Assembly: GCF_965363235.1 (NCBI RefSeq)
Contig: NC_134844.1
Coordinates: 71,789,497-71,853,496, forward strand
DNA from: Mytilus galloprovincialis
Taxonomy: Eukaryota; Mollusca; Bivalvia; Mytilida; Mytilidae
Length of the DNA: 64,000 nucleotides
Direction: 5' to 3'
In this document: positions 21,928-35,679 of the stretch, piece after piece
Numbering within the stretch: the first letter of the stretch is position 1
How the letters are laid out: every line of letters starts with the position of its first letter
Notes under the pieces: generated by a model
Told to the model about the DNA's origin: nothing
Database searches by the model: none
What the model saw: only the letters and a program-made list of their open reading frames with translations
Made by a program: the position numbers and the translations under genes

Positions 21928-22917
21928 ACTCAAATCTTTCCGAGTTTCCAAAGCCTACAAATCCTATTTCTTACTCAAACACGGTGTTTTAATTTTAACC
22001 AAAGCTACACAAATTTTGCAAATTTATATACAAAAAGCACACGAAACACGAGATCTTGATTTGCTTCAAATACCTGACAGCATGAAACGATTTCTGCATG
22101 ACAAAACGGGTGTGAAAATAAAAAGCGGCTTGTGAAATACGACAAGTCGCGAGAATACATTTTTAAACGTATATCATACGTTTACGTATTTAATCTTAAT
22201 CGAACGAAATAACATGATCATGTTGATTCATCCTAGGTCCGACGAACGCAGTTTTTAAAGCCTAGGAAATTTCATTAATCAGAAAATAAATTCAACGCTT
22301 TTTCACAATCAGCACGGACTTTTCACTGTCTCGTTTAGTTGACACAAACATAAACAGTTCACCTGTTCTATTTTTTAAAGGAATTGACCGGTACAGCAAT
22401 TTTTAAATAAATTTTAGAAGGAGGAAAAAACTTACCGGCCGACTGCAGTTTCCATCGTTTGCCCTCGTTCTGAGGCGACGTCGCTATTAACGATGATTGA
22501 AACAGTAGAAGGGGACGTAATTCTTTTCCCCGCGTTTTTCCGTAACGCTAAAAATTTATAGAGTTTCTTTTTAGGAACGAGAATACATTAATACACTGAC
22601 ATGTGCTGTTATAAATACAAGCAAGCGACAACAAAAATATTACATTACAAGAAAAGAAAAGAACTTTTTAGAGAACAGACATAAAAAAAAAAAAAAAAAG
22701 AAAATGCAACTTATTTTACATGCACGAGAAGTAGAATGATTTACAACAATGAGTAAAACTATACAATTTACGCAAACTCCTTAAATAAGAAAGATATATA
22801 GAAAAAGTACACATGTAGTGCTCAGTGAAAAGCATTAGAGAATATTTTACTGGGGCTGTTTCGCAGGCTATTGAAGGGAAAGCTATTTTTCTATTTTAAT
22901 TTTCTCCCCAAACAGGG

Positions 22918-23107
22918 GAGTGAGCCGATCCTGGAGGTACTGCAATACCAGGCCAACTCGTGGCAAGAGCGGTGCAAGCACCTAACATCTCACCTAGTTG
23001 CAAAAATCAGTTTAATATCGAAGTACCCACATGGGGTACGTATCAGATATTAAGCTGATAAGAACAGATACTACACTTTGATCTTAGCCAAAAGGCCGAG
23101 AAGCGAT
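22918..23107 (-). ncRNA. RNU2: U2 snRNA, copy 13
   Basis: Intact consensus copy. Confidence 0.96.
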
Positions 23108-24097
23108 ACTCAAATCTTTCCGAGTTTCCAAAGCCTACAAATCCTATTTCTTACTCAAACACGGTGTTTTAATTTTAACCAAAGCTACACAAATTTTGCA
23201 AATTTATATACAAAAAGCACACGAAACACGAGATCTTGATTTGCTTCAAATACCTGACAGCATGAAACGATTTCTGCATGACAAAACGGGTGTGAAAATA
23301 AAAAGCGGCTTGTGAAATACGACAAGTCGCGAGAATACATTTTTAAACGTATATCATACGTTTACGTATTTAATCTTAATCGAACGAAATAACATGATCA
23401 TGTTGATTCATCCTAGGTCCGACGAACGCAGTTTTTAAAGCCTAGGAAATTTCATTAATCAGAAAATAAATTCAACGCTTTTTCACAATCAGCACGGACT
23501 TTTCACTGTCTCGTTTAGTTGACACAAACATAAACAGTTCACCTGTTCTATTTTTTAAAGGAATTGACCGGTACAGCAATTTTTAAATAAATTTTAGAAG
23601 GAGGAAAAAACTTACCGGCCGACTGCAGTTTCCATCGTTTGCCCTCGTTCTGAGGCGACGTCGCTATTAACGATGATTGAAACAGTAGAAGGGGACGTAA
23701 TTCTTTTCCCCGCGTTTTTCCGTAACGCTAAAAATTTATAGAGTTTCTTTTTAGGAACGAGAATACATTAATACACTGACATGTGCTGTTATAAATACAA
23801 GCAAGCGACAACAAAAATATTACATTACAAGAAAAGAAAAGAACTTTTTAGAGAACAGACATAAAAAAAAAAAAAAAAAGAAAATGCAACTTATTTTACA
23901 TGCACGAGAAGTAGAATGATTTACAACAATGAGTAAAACTATACAATTTACGCAAACTCCTTAAATAAGAAAGATATATAGAAAAAGTACACATGTAGTG
24001 CTCAGTGAAAAGCATTAGAGAATATTTTACTGGGGCTGTTTCGCAGGCTATTGAAGGGAAAGCTATTTTTCTATTTTAATTTTCTCCCCAAACAGGG

Positions 24098-24287
24098 GAG
24101 TGAGCCGATCCTGGAGGTACTGCAATACCAGGCCAACTCGTGGCAAGAGCGGTGCAAGCACCTAACATCTCACCTAGTTGCAAAAATCAGTTTAATATCG
24201 AAGTACCCACATGGGGTACGTATCAGATATTAAGCTGATAAGAACAGATACTACACTTTGATCTTAGCCAAAAGGCCGAGAAGCGAT
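24098..24287 (-). ncRNA. RNU2: U2 snRNA, copy 14
   Basis: Intact consensus copy. Confidence 0.96.
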
Positions 24288-25277
24288 ACTCAAATCTTTC
24301 CGAGTTTCCAAAGCCTACAAATCCTATTTCTTACTCAAACACGGTGTTTTAATTTTAACCAAAGCTACACAAATTTTGCAAATTTATATACAAAAAGCAC
24401 ACGAAACACGAGATCTTGATTTGCTTCAAATACCTGACAGCATGAAACGATTTCTGCATGACAAAACGGGTGTGAAAATAAAAAGCGGCTTGTGAAATAC
24501 GACAAGTCGCGAGAATACATTTTTAAACGTATATCATACGTTTACGTATTTAATCTTAATCGAACGAAATAACATGATCATGTTGATTCATCCTAGGTCC
24601 GACGAACGCAGTTTTTAAAGCCTAGGAAATTTCATTAATCAGAAAATAAATTCAACGCTTTTTCACAATCAGCACGGACTTTTCACTGTCTCGTTTAGTT
24701 GACACAAACATAAACAGTTCACCTGTTCTATTTTTTAAAGGAATTGACCGGTACAGCAATTTTTAAATAAATTTTAGAAGGAGGAAAAAACTTACCGGCC
24801 GACTGCAGTTTCCATCGTTTGCCCTCGTTCTGAGGCGACGTCGCTATTAACGATGATTGAAACAGTAGAAGGGGACGTAATTCTTTTCCCCGCGTTTTTC
24901 CGTAACGCTAAAAATTTATAGAGTTTCTTTTTAGGAACGAGAATACATTAATACACTGACATGTGCTGTTATAAATACAAGCAAGCGACAACAAAAATAT
25001 TACATTACAAGAAAAGAAAAGAACTTTTTAGAGAACAGACATAAAAAAAAAAAAAAAAAGAAAATGCAACTTATTTTACATGCACGAGAAGTAGAATGAT
25101 TTACAACAATGAGTAAAACTATACAATTTACGCAAACTCCTTAAATAAGAAAGATATATAGAAAAAGTACACATGTAGTGCTCAGTGAAAAGCATTAGAG
25201 AATATTTTACTGGGGCTGTTTCGCAGGCTATTGAAGGGAAAGCTATTTTTCTATTTTAATTTTCTCCCCAAACAGGG

Positions 25278-25467
25278 GAGTGAGCCGATCCTGGAGGTAC
25301 TGCAATACCAGGCCAACTCGTGGCAAGAGCGGTGCAAGCACCTAACATCTCACCTAGTTGCAAAAATCAGTTTAATATCGAAGTACCCACATGGGGTACG
25401 TATCAGATATTAAGCTGATAAGAACAGATACTACACTTTGATCTTAGCCAAAAGGCCGAGAAGCGAT
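25278..25467 (-). ncRNA. RNU2: U2 snRNA, copy 15
   Basis: Intact consensus copy. Confidence 0.96.
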
Positions 25468-26457
25468 ACTCAAATCTTTCCGAGTTTCCAAAGCCTACAA
25501 ATCCTATTTCTTACTCAAACACGGTGTTTTAATTTTAACCAAAGCTACACAAATTTTGCAAATTTATATACAAAAAGCACACGAAACACGAGATCTTGAT
25601 TTGCTTCAAATACCTGACAGCATGAAACGATTTCTGCATGACAAAACGGGTGTGAAAATAAAAAGCGGCTTGTGAAATACGACAAGTCGCGAGAATACAT
25701 TTTTAAACGTATATCATACGTTTACGTATTTAATCTTAATCGAACGAAATAACATGATCATGTTGATTCATCCTAGGTCCGACGAACGCAGTTTTTAAAG
25801 CCTAGGAAATTTCATTAATCAGAAAATAAATTCAACGCTTTTTCACAATCAGCACGGACTTTTCACTGTCTCGTTTAGTTGACACAAACATAAACAGTTC
25901 ACCTGTTCTATTTTTTAAAGGAATTGACCGGTACAGCAATTTTTAAATAAATTTTAGAAGGAGGAAAAAACTTACCGGCCGACTGCAGTTTCCATCGTTT
26001 GCCCTCGTTCTGAGGCGACGTCGCTATTAACGATGATTGAAACAGTAGAAGGGGACGTAATTCTTTTCCCCGCGTTTTTCCGTAACGCTAAAAATTTATA
26101 GAGTTTCTTTTTAGGAACGAGAATACATTAATACACTGACATGTGCTGTTATAAATACAAGCAAGCGACAACAAAAATATTACATTACAAGAAAAGAAAA
26201 GAACTTTTTAGAGAACAGACATAAAAAAAAAAAAAAAAAGAAAATGCAACTTATTTTACATGCACGAGAAGTAGAATGATTTACAACAATGAGTAAAACT
26301 ATACAATTTACGCAAACTCCTTAAATAAGAAAGATATATAGAAAAAGTACACATGTAGTGCTCAGTGAAAAGCATTAGAGAATATTTTACTGGGGCTGTT
26401 TCGCAGGCTATTGAAGGGAAAGCTATTTTTCTATTTTAATTTTCTCCCCAAACAGGG

Positions 26458-26647
26458 GAGTGAGCCGATCCTGGAGGTACTGCAATACCAGGCCAACTCG
26501 TGGCAAGAGCGGTGCAAGCACCTAACATCTCACCTAGTTGCAAAAATCAGTTTAATATCGAAGTACCCACATGGGGTACGTATCAGATATTAAGCTGATA
26601 AGAACAGATACTACACTTTGATCTTAGCCAAAAGGCCGAGAAGCGAT
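26458..26647 (-). ncRNA. RNU2: U2 snRNA, copy 16
   Basis: Intact consensus copy. Confidence 0.96.
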
Positions 26648-27636
26648 ACTCAAATCTTTCCGAGTTTCCAAAGCCTACAAATCCTATTTCTTACTCAAAC
26701 ACGGTGTTTTAATTTTAACCAAAGCTACACAAATTTTGCAAATTTATATACAAAAAGCACACGAAACACGAGATCTTGATTTGCTTCAAATACCTGACAG
26801 CATGAAACGATTTCTGCATGACAAAACGGGTGTGAAAATAAAAAGCGGCTTGTGAAATACGACAAGTCGCGAGAATACATTTTTAAACGTATATCATACG
26901 TTTACGTATTTAATCTTAATCGAACGAAATAACATGATCATGTTGATTCATCCTAGGTCCGACGAACGCAGTTTTTAAAGCCTAGGAAATTTCATTAATC
27001 AGAAAATAAATTCAACGCTTTTTCACAATCAGCACGGACTTTTCACTGTCTCGTTTAGTTGACACAAACATAAACAGTTCACCTGTTCTATTTTTTAAAG
27101 GAATTGACCGGTACAGCAATTTTTAAATAAATTTTAGAAGGAGGAAAAAACTTACCGGCCGACTGCAGTTTCCATCGTTTGCCCTCGTTCTGAGGCGACG
27201 TCGCTATTAACGATGATTGAAACAGTAGAAGGGGACGTAATTCTTTTCCCCGCGTTTTTCCGTAACGCTAAAAATTTATAGAGTTTCTTTTTAGGAACGA
27301 GAATACATTAATACACTGACATGTGCTGTTATAAATACAAGCAAGCGACAACAAAAATATTACATTACAAGAAAAGAAAAGAACTTTTTAGAGAACAGAC
27401 ATAAAAAAAAAAAAAAAAGAAAATGCAACTTATTTTACATGCACGAGAAGTAGAATGATTTACAACAATGAGTAAAACTATACAATTTACGCAAACTCCT
27501 TAAATAAGAAAGATATATAGAAAAAGTACACATGTAGTGCTCAGTGAAAAGCATTAGAGAATATTTTACTGGGGCTGTTTCGCAGGCTATTGAAGGGAAA
27601 GCTATTTTTCTATTTTAATTTTCTCCCCAAACAGGG

Positions 27637-27826
27637 GAGTGAGCCGATCCTGGAGGTACTGCAATACCAGGCCAACTCGTGGCAAGAGCGGTGCAAGCAC
27701 CTAACATCTCACCTAGTTGCAAAAATCAGTTTAATATCGAAGTACCCACATGGGGTACGTATCAGATATTAAGCTGATAAGAACAGATACTACACTTTGA
27801 TCTTAGCCAAAAGGCCGAGAAGCGAT
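27637..27826 (-). ncRNA. RNU2: U2 snRNA, copy 17
   Basis: Intact; spaced 1179 bp from copy 16 because of a one-base shorter A run. Confidence 0.96.
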
Positions 27827-28816
27827 ACTCAAATCTTTCCGAGTTTCCAAAGCCTACAAATCCTATTTCTTACTCAAACACGGTGTTTTAATTTTAACCA
27901 AAGCTACACAAATTTTGCAAATTTATATACAAAAAGCACACGAAACACGAGATCTTGATTTGCTTCAAATACCTGACAGCATGAAACGATTTCTGCATGA
28001 CAAAACGGGTGTGAAAATAAAAAGCGGCTTGTGAAATACGACAAGTCGCGAGAATACATTTTTAAACGTATATCATACGTTTACGTATTTAATCTTAATC
28101 GAACGAAATAACATGATCATGTTGATTCATCCTAGGTCCGACGAACGCAGTTTTTAAAGCCTAGGAAATTTCATTAATCAGAAAATAAATTCAACGCTTT
28201 TTCACAATCAGCACGGACTTTTCACTGTCTCGTTTAGTTGACACAAACATAAACAGTTCACCTGTTCTATTTTTTAAAGGAATTGACCGGTACAGCAATT
28301 TTTAAATAAATTTTAGAAGGAGGAAAAAACTTACCGGCCGACTGCAGTTTCCATCGTTTGCCCTCGTTCTGAGGCGACGTCGCTATTAACGATGATTGAA
28401 ACAGTAGAAGGGGACGTAATTCTTTTCCCCGCGTTTTTCCGTAACGCTAAAAATTTATAGAGTTTCTTTTTAGGAACGAGAATACATTAATACACTGACA
28501 TGTGCTGTTATAAATACAAGCAAGCGACAACAAAAATATTACATTACAAGAAAAGAAAAGAACTTTTTAGAGAACAGACATAAAAAAAAAAAAAAAAAGA
28601 AAATGCAACTTATTTTACATGCACGAGAAGTAGAATGATTTACAACAATGAGTAAAACTATACAATTTACGCAAACTCCTTAAATAAGAAAGATATATAG
28701 AAAAAGTACACATGTAGTGCTCAGTGAAAAGCATTAGAGAATATTTTACTGGGGCTGTTTCGCAGGCTATTGAAGGGAAAGCTATTTTTCTATTTTAATT
28801 TTCTCCCCAAACAGGG

Positions 28817-29006
28817 GAGTGAGCCGATCCTGGAGGTACTGCAATACCAGGCCAACTCGTGGCAAGAGCGGTGCAAGCACCTAACATCTCACCTAGTTGC
28901 AAAAATCAGTTTAATATCGAAGTACCCACATGGGGTACGTATCAGATATTAAGCTGATAAGAACAGATACTACACTTTGATCTTAGCCAAAAGGCCGAGA
29001 AGCGAT
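28817..29006 (-). ncRNA. RNU2: U2 snRNA, copy 18
   Basis: Intact consensus copy. Confidence 0.96.
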
Positions 29007-29996
29007 ACTCAAATCTTTCCGAGTTTCCAAAGCCTACAAATCCTATTTCTTACTCAAACACGGTGTTTTAATTTTAACCAAAGCTACACAAATTTTGCAA
29101 ATTTATATACAAAAAGCACACGAAACACGAGATCTTGATTTGCTTCAAATACCTGACAGCATGAAACGATTTCTGCATGACAAAACGGGTGTGAAAATAA
29201 AAAGCGGCTTGTGAAATACGACAAGTCGCGAGAATACATTTTTAAACGTATATCATACGTTTACGTATTTAATCTTAATCGAACGAAATAACATGATCAT
29301 GTTGATTCATCCTAGGTCCGACGAACGCAGTTTTTAAAGCCTAGGAAATTTCATTAATCAGAAAATAAATTCAACGCTTTTTCACAATCAGCACGGACTT
29401 TTCACTGTCTCGTTTAGTTGACACAAACATAAACAGTTCACCTGTTCTATTTTTTAAAGGAATTGACCGGTACAGCAATTTTTAAATAAATTTTAGAAGG
29501 AGGAAAAAACTTACCGGCCGACTGCAGTTTCCATCGTTTGCCCTCGTTCTGAGGCGACGTCGCTATTAACGATGATTGAAACAGTAGAAGGGGACGTAAT
29601 TCTTTTCCCCGCGTTTTTCCGTAACGCTAAAAATTTATAGAGTTTCTTTTTAGGAACGAGAATACATTAATACACTGACATGTGCTGTTATAAATACAAG
29701 CAAGCGACAACAAAAATATTACATTACAAGAAAAGAAAAGAACTTTTTAGAGAACAGACATAAAAAAAAAAAAAAAAAGAAAATGCAACTTATTTTACAT
29801 GCACGAGAAGTAGAATGATTTACAACAATGAGTAAAACTATACAATTTACGCAAACTCCTTAAATATGAAAGATATATAGAAAAAGTACACATGTAGTGC
29901 TCAGTGAAAAGCATTAGAGAATATTTTACTGGGGCTGTTTCGCAGGCTATTGAAGGGAAAGCTATTTTTCTATTTTAATTTTCTCCCCAAACAGGG

Positions 29997-30186
29997 GAGT
30001 GAGCCGATCCTGGAGGTACTGCAATACCAGGCCAACTCGTGGCAAGAGCGGTGCAAGCACCTAACATCTCACCTAGTTGCAAAAATCAGTTTAATATCGA
30101 AGTACCCACATGGGGTACGTATCAGATATTAAGCTGATAAGAACAGATACTACACTTTGATCTTAGCCAAAAGGCCGAGAAGCGAT
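29997..30186 (-). ncRNA. RNU2: U2 snRNA, copy 19
   Basis: Intact. A private spacer change (taaatatgaaag for taaataagaaag) lies near 29866. Confidence 0.96.
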
Positions 30187-31176
30187 ACTCAAATCTTTCC
30201 GAGTTTCCAAAGCCTACAAATCCTATTTCTTACTCAAACACGGTGTTTTAATTTTAACCAAAGCTACACAAATTTTGCAAATTTATATACAAAAAGCACA
30301 CGAAACACGAGATCTTGATTTGCTTCAAATACCTGACAGCATGAAACGATTTCTGCATGACAAAACGGGTGTGAAAATAAAAAGCGGCTTGTGAAATACG
30401 ACAAGTCGCGAGAATACATTTTTAAACGTATATCATACGTTTACGTATTTAATCTTAATCGAACGAAATAACATGATCATGTTGATTCATCCTAGGTCCG
30501 ACGAACGCAGTTTTTAAAGCCTAGGAAATTTCATTAATCAGAAAATAAATTCAACGCTTTTTCACAATCAGCACGGACTTTTCACTGTCTCGTTTAGTTG
30601 ACACAAACATAAACAGTTCACCTGTTCTATTTTTTAAAGGAATTGACCGGTACAGCAATTTTTAAATAAATTTTAGAAGGAGGAAAAAACTTACCGGCCG
30701 ACTGCAGTTTCCATCGTTTGCCCTCGTTCTGAGGCGACGTCGCTATTAACGATGATTGAAACAGTAGAAGGGGACGTAATTCTTTTCCCCGCGTTTTTCC
30801 GTAACGCTAAAAATTTATAGAGTTTCTTTTTAGGAACGAGAATACATTAATACACTGACATGTGCTGTTATAAATACAAGCAAGCGACAACAAAAATATT
30901 ACATTACAAGAAAAGAAAAGAACTTTTTAGAGAACAGACATAAAAAAAAAAAAAAAAAGAAAATGCAACTTATTTTACATGCACGAGAAGTAGAATGATT
31001 TACAACAATGAGTAAAACTATACAATTTACGCAAACTCCTTAAATAAGAAAGATATATAGAAAAAGTACACATGTAGTGCTCAGTGAAAAGCATTAGAGA
31101 ATATTTTACTGGGGCTGTTTCGCAGGCTATTGAAGGGAAAGCTATTTTTCTATTTTAATTTTCTCCCCAAACAGGG

Positions 31177-32139
31177 GAGTGAGCCGATCCTGGAGGTACT
31201 GCAATACCAGGCCAACTCGTGGCAATAGTTATCAAAAGTACCAGGATTATAAATTTATACGCCAGACGCGCGTTTCGTCTACATAAGACTCATCAGTGAC
31301 GCTCAGATCAAAATAGTTAAAAAGCCAAATAAATACAAAGTTGAAGAGCATTGAGGATCCAAAATTCCAAAAAGTTGTGCCAAATACGGCTAAGGTTATC
31401 TACTCCTGGGGTAAGAAAATCCTTAGTTTTTCGAAAAATTCAAAGTTTTGTAAACAGAAAATTTATAAAAATGACCATATAATTGATATTCATGTCAACA
31501 CCGAAGTGCTGACTACTGGGCTGGTGATACCCTCGGGGACAAAACGTCCACCAGCAGTGGCATCGACCCAGTGGTGTTAATAGTTATCAAAAGTACCAGG
31601 ATTATAAATTTATACGCCAGACGCGCGTTTCGTCTACATAAGACTCATCAGTGACGCTCAGATCAAAATAGTTAAAAAGCCAAATAAATACAAAGTTGAA
31701 GAGCATTGAGGATCCAAAATTCCAAAAAGTTGTGCCAAATACGGCTAAGGTTATCTACTCCTGGGGTAAGAAAATCCTTAGTTTTTCGAAAAATTCAAAG
31801 TTTTGTAAACAGAAAATTTATAAAAATGACCATATAATTGATATTCATGTCAACACCGAAGTGCTGACTACTGGGCTGGTGATACCCTCGGGGACGAAAC
31901 GTCCACCAGCAGTGGCATCGACCCAGTGGTGTTAATAGTTATCAAAAGTACCAGGATTATAAATTTATACGCCAGACGCGCGTTTCGTCTAGCGCGTTTC
32001 GTCGTGCAAGCACCTAACATCTCACCTAGTTGCAAAAATCAGTTTAATATCGAAGTACCCACATGGGGTACGTATCAGATATTAAGCTGATAAGAACAGA
32101 TACTACACTTTGATCTTAGCCAAAAGGCCGAGAAGCGAT
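31177..32139 (-). pseudogene. RNU2: U2 snRNA, copy 20, split by an insertion
   Basis: The first 136 nt of U2 (32139-32004) and the last 49 nt (31225-31177) are present, separated by 778 bp. Five bases (gagcg) of the gene are missing at the junction. The break lies between stem III and stem IV. Promoter, U6-pairing region, branch-site segment and Sm site stay together, but stem IV and the 3' box are displaced. A transcript would be far too long or would end early, so the copy is probably inactive. It lies next to normal copies on both sides. Confidence 0.95.
31226..32003 (+). mobile_element. Mussel repeat inserted in U2 copy 20, 2.2 tandem units
   Basis: There are two full 355-bp units (31226-31580, 31581-31935) and the first 68 bp of a third, all starting tagttatcaaaagtaccagg. 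The two full units differ at very few bases (for example ggacaaaac against ggacgaaac). The last 12 bases, gcgcgtttcgtc, are repeated at the right junction. I recognise the unit from memory as a dispersed Mytilus repeat. An identical-length 79-codon frame lies in both units (31341-31580 and 31696-31935), but it has no known motif and is best seen as part of the repeat. No target duplication is visible. The class is unknown; tandem head-to-tail copies with a partial end occur in Penelope-like and in Helitron-type elements. Confidence 0.85.
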
Positions 32140-33129
32140 ACTCAAATCTTTCCGAGTTTCCAAAGCCTACAAATCCTATTTCTTACTCAAACACGGTGTT
32201 TTAATTTTAACCAAAGCTACACAAATTTTGCAAATTTATATACAAAAAGCACACGAAACACGAGATCTTGATTTGCTTCAAATACCTGACAGCATGAAAC
32301 GATTTCTGCATGACAAAACGGGTGTGAAAATAAAAAGCGGCTTGTGAAATACGACAAGTCGCGAGAATACATTTTTAAACGTATATCATACGTTTACGTA
32401 TTTAATCTTAATCGAACGAAATAACATGATCATGTTGATTCATCCTAGGTCCGACGAACGCAGTTTTTAAAGCCTAGGAAATTTCATTAATCAGAAAATA
32501 AATTCAACGCTTTTTCACAATCAGCACGGACTTTTCACTGTCTCGTTTAGTTGACACAAACATAAACAGTTCACCTGTTCTATTTTTTAAAGGAATTGAC
32601 CGGTACAGCAATTTTTAAATAAATTTTAGAAGGAGGAAAAAACTTACCGGCCGACTGCAGTTTCCATCGTTTGCCCTCGTTCTGAGGCGACGTCGCTATT
32701 AACGATGATTGAAACAGTAGAAGGGGACGTAATTCTTTTCCCCGCGTTTTTCCGTAACGCTAAAAATTTATAGAGTTTCTTTTTAGGAACGAGAATACAT
32801 TAATACACTGACATGTGCTGTTATAAATACAAGCAAGCGACAACAAAAATATTACATTACAAGAAAAGAAAAGAACTTTTTAGAGAACAGACATAAAAAA
32901 AAAAAAAAAAAGAAAATGCAACTTATTTTACATGCACGAGAAGTAGAATGATTTACAACAATGAGTAAAACTATACAATTTACGCAAACTCCTTAAATAA
33001 GAAAGATATATAGAAAAAGTACACATGTAGTGCTCAGTGAAAAGCATTAGAGAATATTTTACTGGGGCTGTTTCGCAGGCTATTGAAGGGAAAGCTATTT
33101 TTCTATTTTAATTTTCTCCCCAAACAGGG

Positions 33130-33319
33130 GAGTGAGCCGATCCTGGAGGTACTGCAATACCAGGCCAACTCGTGGCAAGAGCGGTGCAAGCACCTAACAT
33201 CTCACCTAGTTGCAAAAATCAGTTTAATATCGAAGTACCCACATGGGGTACGTATCAGATATTAAGCTGATAAGAACAGATACTACACTTTGATCTTAGC
33301 CAAAAGGCCGAGAAGCGAT
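33130..33319 (-). ncRNA. RNU2: U2 snRNA, copy 21
   Basis: Intact; the first whole copy to the right of the insertion. Confidence 0.96.
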
Positions 33320-34309
33320 ACTCAAATCTTTCCGAGTTTCCAAAGCCTACAAATCCTATTTCTTACTCAAACACGGTGTTTTAATTTTAACCAAAGCTAC
33401 ACAAATTTTGCAAATTTATATACAAAAAGCACACGAAACACGAGATCTTGATTTGCTTCAAATACCTGACAGCATGAAACGATTTCTGCATGACAAAACG
33501 GGTGTGAAAATAAAAAGCGGCTTGTGAAATACGACAAGTCGCGAGAATACATTTTTAAACGTATATCATACGTTTACGTATTTAATCTTAATCGAACGAA
33601 ATAACATGATCATGTTGATTCATCCTAGGTCCGACGAACGCAGTTTTTAAAGCCTAGGAAATTTCATTAATCAGAAAATAAATTCAACGCTTTTTCACAA
33701 TCAGCACGGACTTTTCACTGTCTCGTTTAGTTGACACAAACATAAACAGTTCACCTGTTCTATTTTTTAAAGGAATTGACCGGTACAGCAATTTTTAAAT
33801 AAATTTTAGAAGGAGGAAAAAACTTACCGGCCGACTGCAGTTTCCATCGTTTGCCCTCGTTCTGAGGCGACGTCGCTATTAACGATGATTGAAACAGTAG
33901 AAGGGGACGTAATTCTTTTCCCCGCGTTTTTCCGTAACGCTAAAAATTTATAGAGTTTCTTTTTAGGAACGAGAATACATTAATACACTGACATGTGCTG
34001 TTATAAATACAAGCAAGCGACAACAAAAATATTACATTACCAGAAAAGAAAAGAACTTTTTAGAGAACAGACATAAAAAAAAAAAAAAAAAGAAAATGCA
34101 ACTTATTTTACATGCACGAGAAGTAGAATGATTTACAACAATGAGTAAAACTATACAATTTACGCAAACTCCTTAAATAAGAAAGATATATAGAAAAAGT
34201 ACACATGTAGTGCTCAGTGAAAAGCATTAGAGAATATTTTACTGGGGCTGTTTCGCAGGCTATTGAAGGGAAAGCTATTTTTCTATTTTAATTTTCTCCC
34301 CAAACAGGG

Positions 34310-34499
34310 GAGTGAGCCGATCCTGGAGGTACTGCAATACCAGGCCAACTCGTGGCAAGAGCGGTGCAAGCACCTAACATCTCACCTAGTTGCAAAAATC
34401 AGTTTAATATCGAAGTACCCACATGGGGTACGTATCAGATATTAAGCTGATAAGAACAGATACTACACTTTGATCTTAGCCAAAAGGCCGAGAAGCGAT
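34310..34499 (-). ncRNA. RNU2: U2 snRNA, copy 22
   Basis: Intact. A private spacer change (acattaccag) lies near 34041. Confidence 0.96.
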
Positions 34500-35489
34500 A
34501 CTCAAATCTTTCCGAGTTTCCAAAGCCTACAAATCCTATTTCTTACTCAAACACGGTGTTTTAATTTTAACCAAAGCTACACAAATTTTGCAAATTTATA
34601 TACAAAAAGCACACGAAACACGAGATCTTGATTTGCTTCAAATACCTGACAGCATGAAACGATTTCTGCATGACAAAACGGGTGTGAAAATAAAAAGCGG
34701 CTTGTGAAATACGACAAGTCGCGAGAATACATTTTTAAACGTATATCATACGTTTACGTATTTAATCTTAATCGAACGAAATAACATGATCATGTTGATT
34801 CATCCTAGGTCCGACGAACGCAGTTTTTAAAGCCTAGGAAATTTCATTAATCAGAAAATAAATTCAACGCTTTTTCACAATCAGCACGGACTTTTCACTG
34901 TCTCGTTTAGTTGACACAAACATAAACAGTTCACCTGTTCTATTTTTTAAAGGAATTGACCGGTACAGCAATTTTTAAATAAATTTTAGAAGGAGGAAAA
35001 AACTTACCGGCCGACTGCAGTTTCCATCGTTTGCCCTCGTTCTGAGGCGACGTCGCTATTAACGATGATTGAAACAGTAGAAGGGGACGTAATTCTTTTC
35101 CCCGCGTTTTTCCGTAACGCTAAAAATTTATAGAGTTTCTTTTTAGGAACGAGAATACATTAATACACTGACATGTGCTGTTATAAATACAAGCAAGCGA
35201 CAACAAAAATATTACATTACAAGAAAAGAAAAGAACTTTTTAGAGAACAGACATAAAAAAAAAAAAAAAAAGAAAATGCAACTTATTTTACATGCACGAG
35301 AAGTAGAATGATTTACAACAATGAGTAAAACTATACAATTTACGCAAACTCCTTAAATAAGAAAGATATATAGAAAAAGTACACATGTAGTGCTCAGTGA
35401 AAAGCATTAGAGAATATTTTACTGGGGCTGTTTCGCAGGCTATTGAAGGGAAAGCTATTTTTCTATTTTAATTTTCTCCCCAAACAGGG

Positions 35490-35679
35490 GAGTGAGCCGA
35501 TCCTGGAGGTACTGCAATACCAGGCCAACTCGTGGCAAGAGCGGTGCAAGCACCTAACATCTCACCTAGTTGCAAAAATCAGTTTAATATCGAAGTACCC
35601 ACATGGGGTACGTATCAGATATTAAGCTGATAAGAACAGATACTACACTTTGATCTTAGCCAAAAGGCCGAGAAGCGAT
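35490..35679 (-). ncRNA. RNU2: U2 snRNA, copy 23
   Basis: Intact consensus copy. Confidence 0.96.

Noticed and set aside
31341-31935. Two identical-length 79-codon frames as genes
   Set aside because: They lie in the two tandem units of a dispersed repeat, show no known domain, and start without an ATG that stands out.
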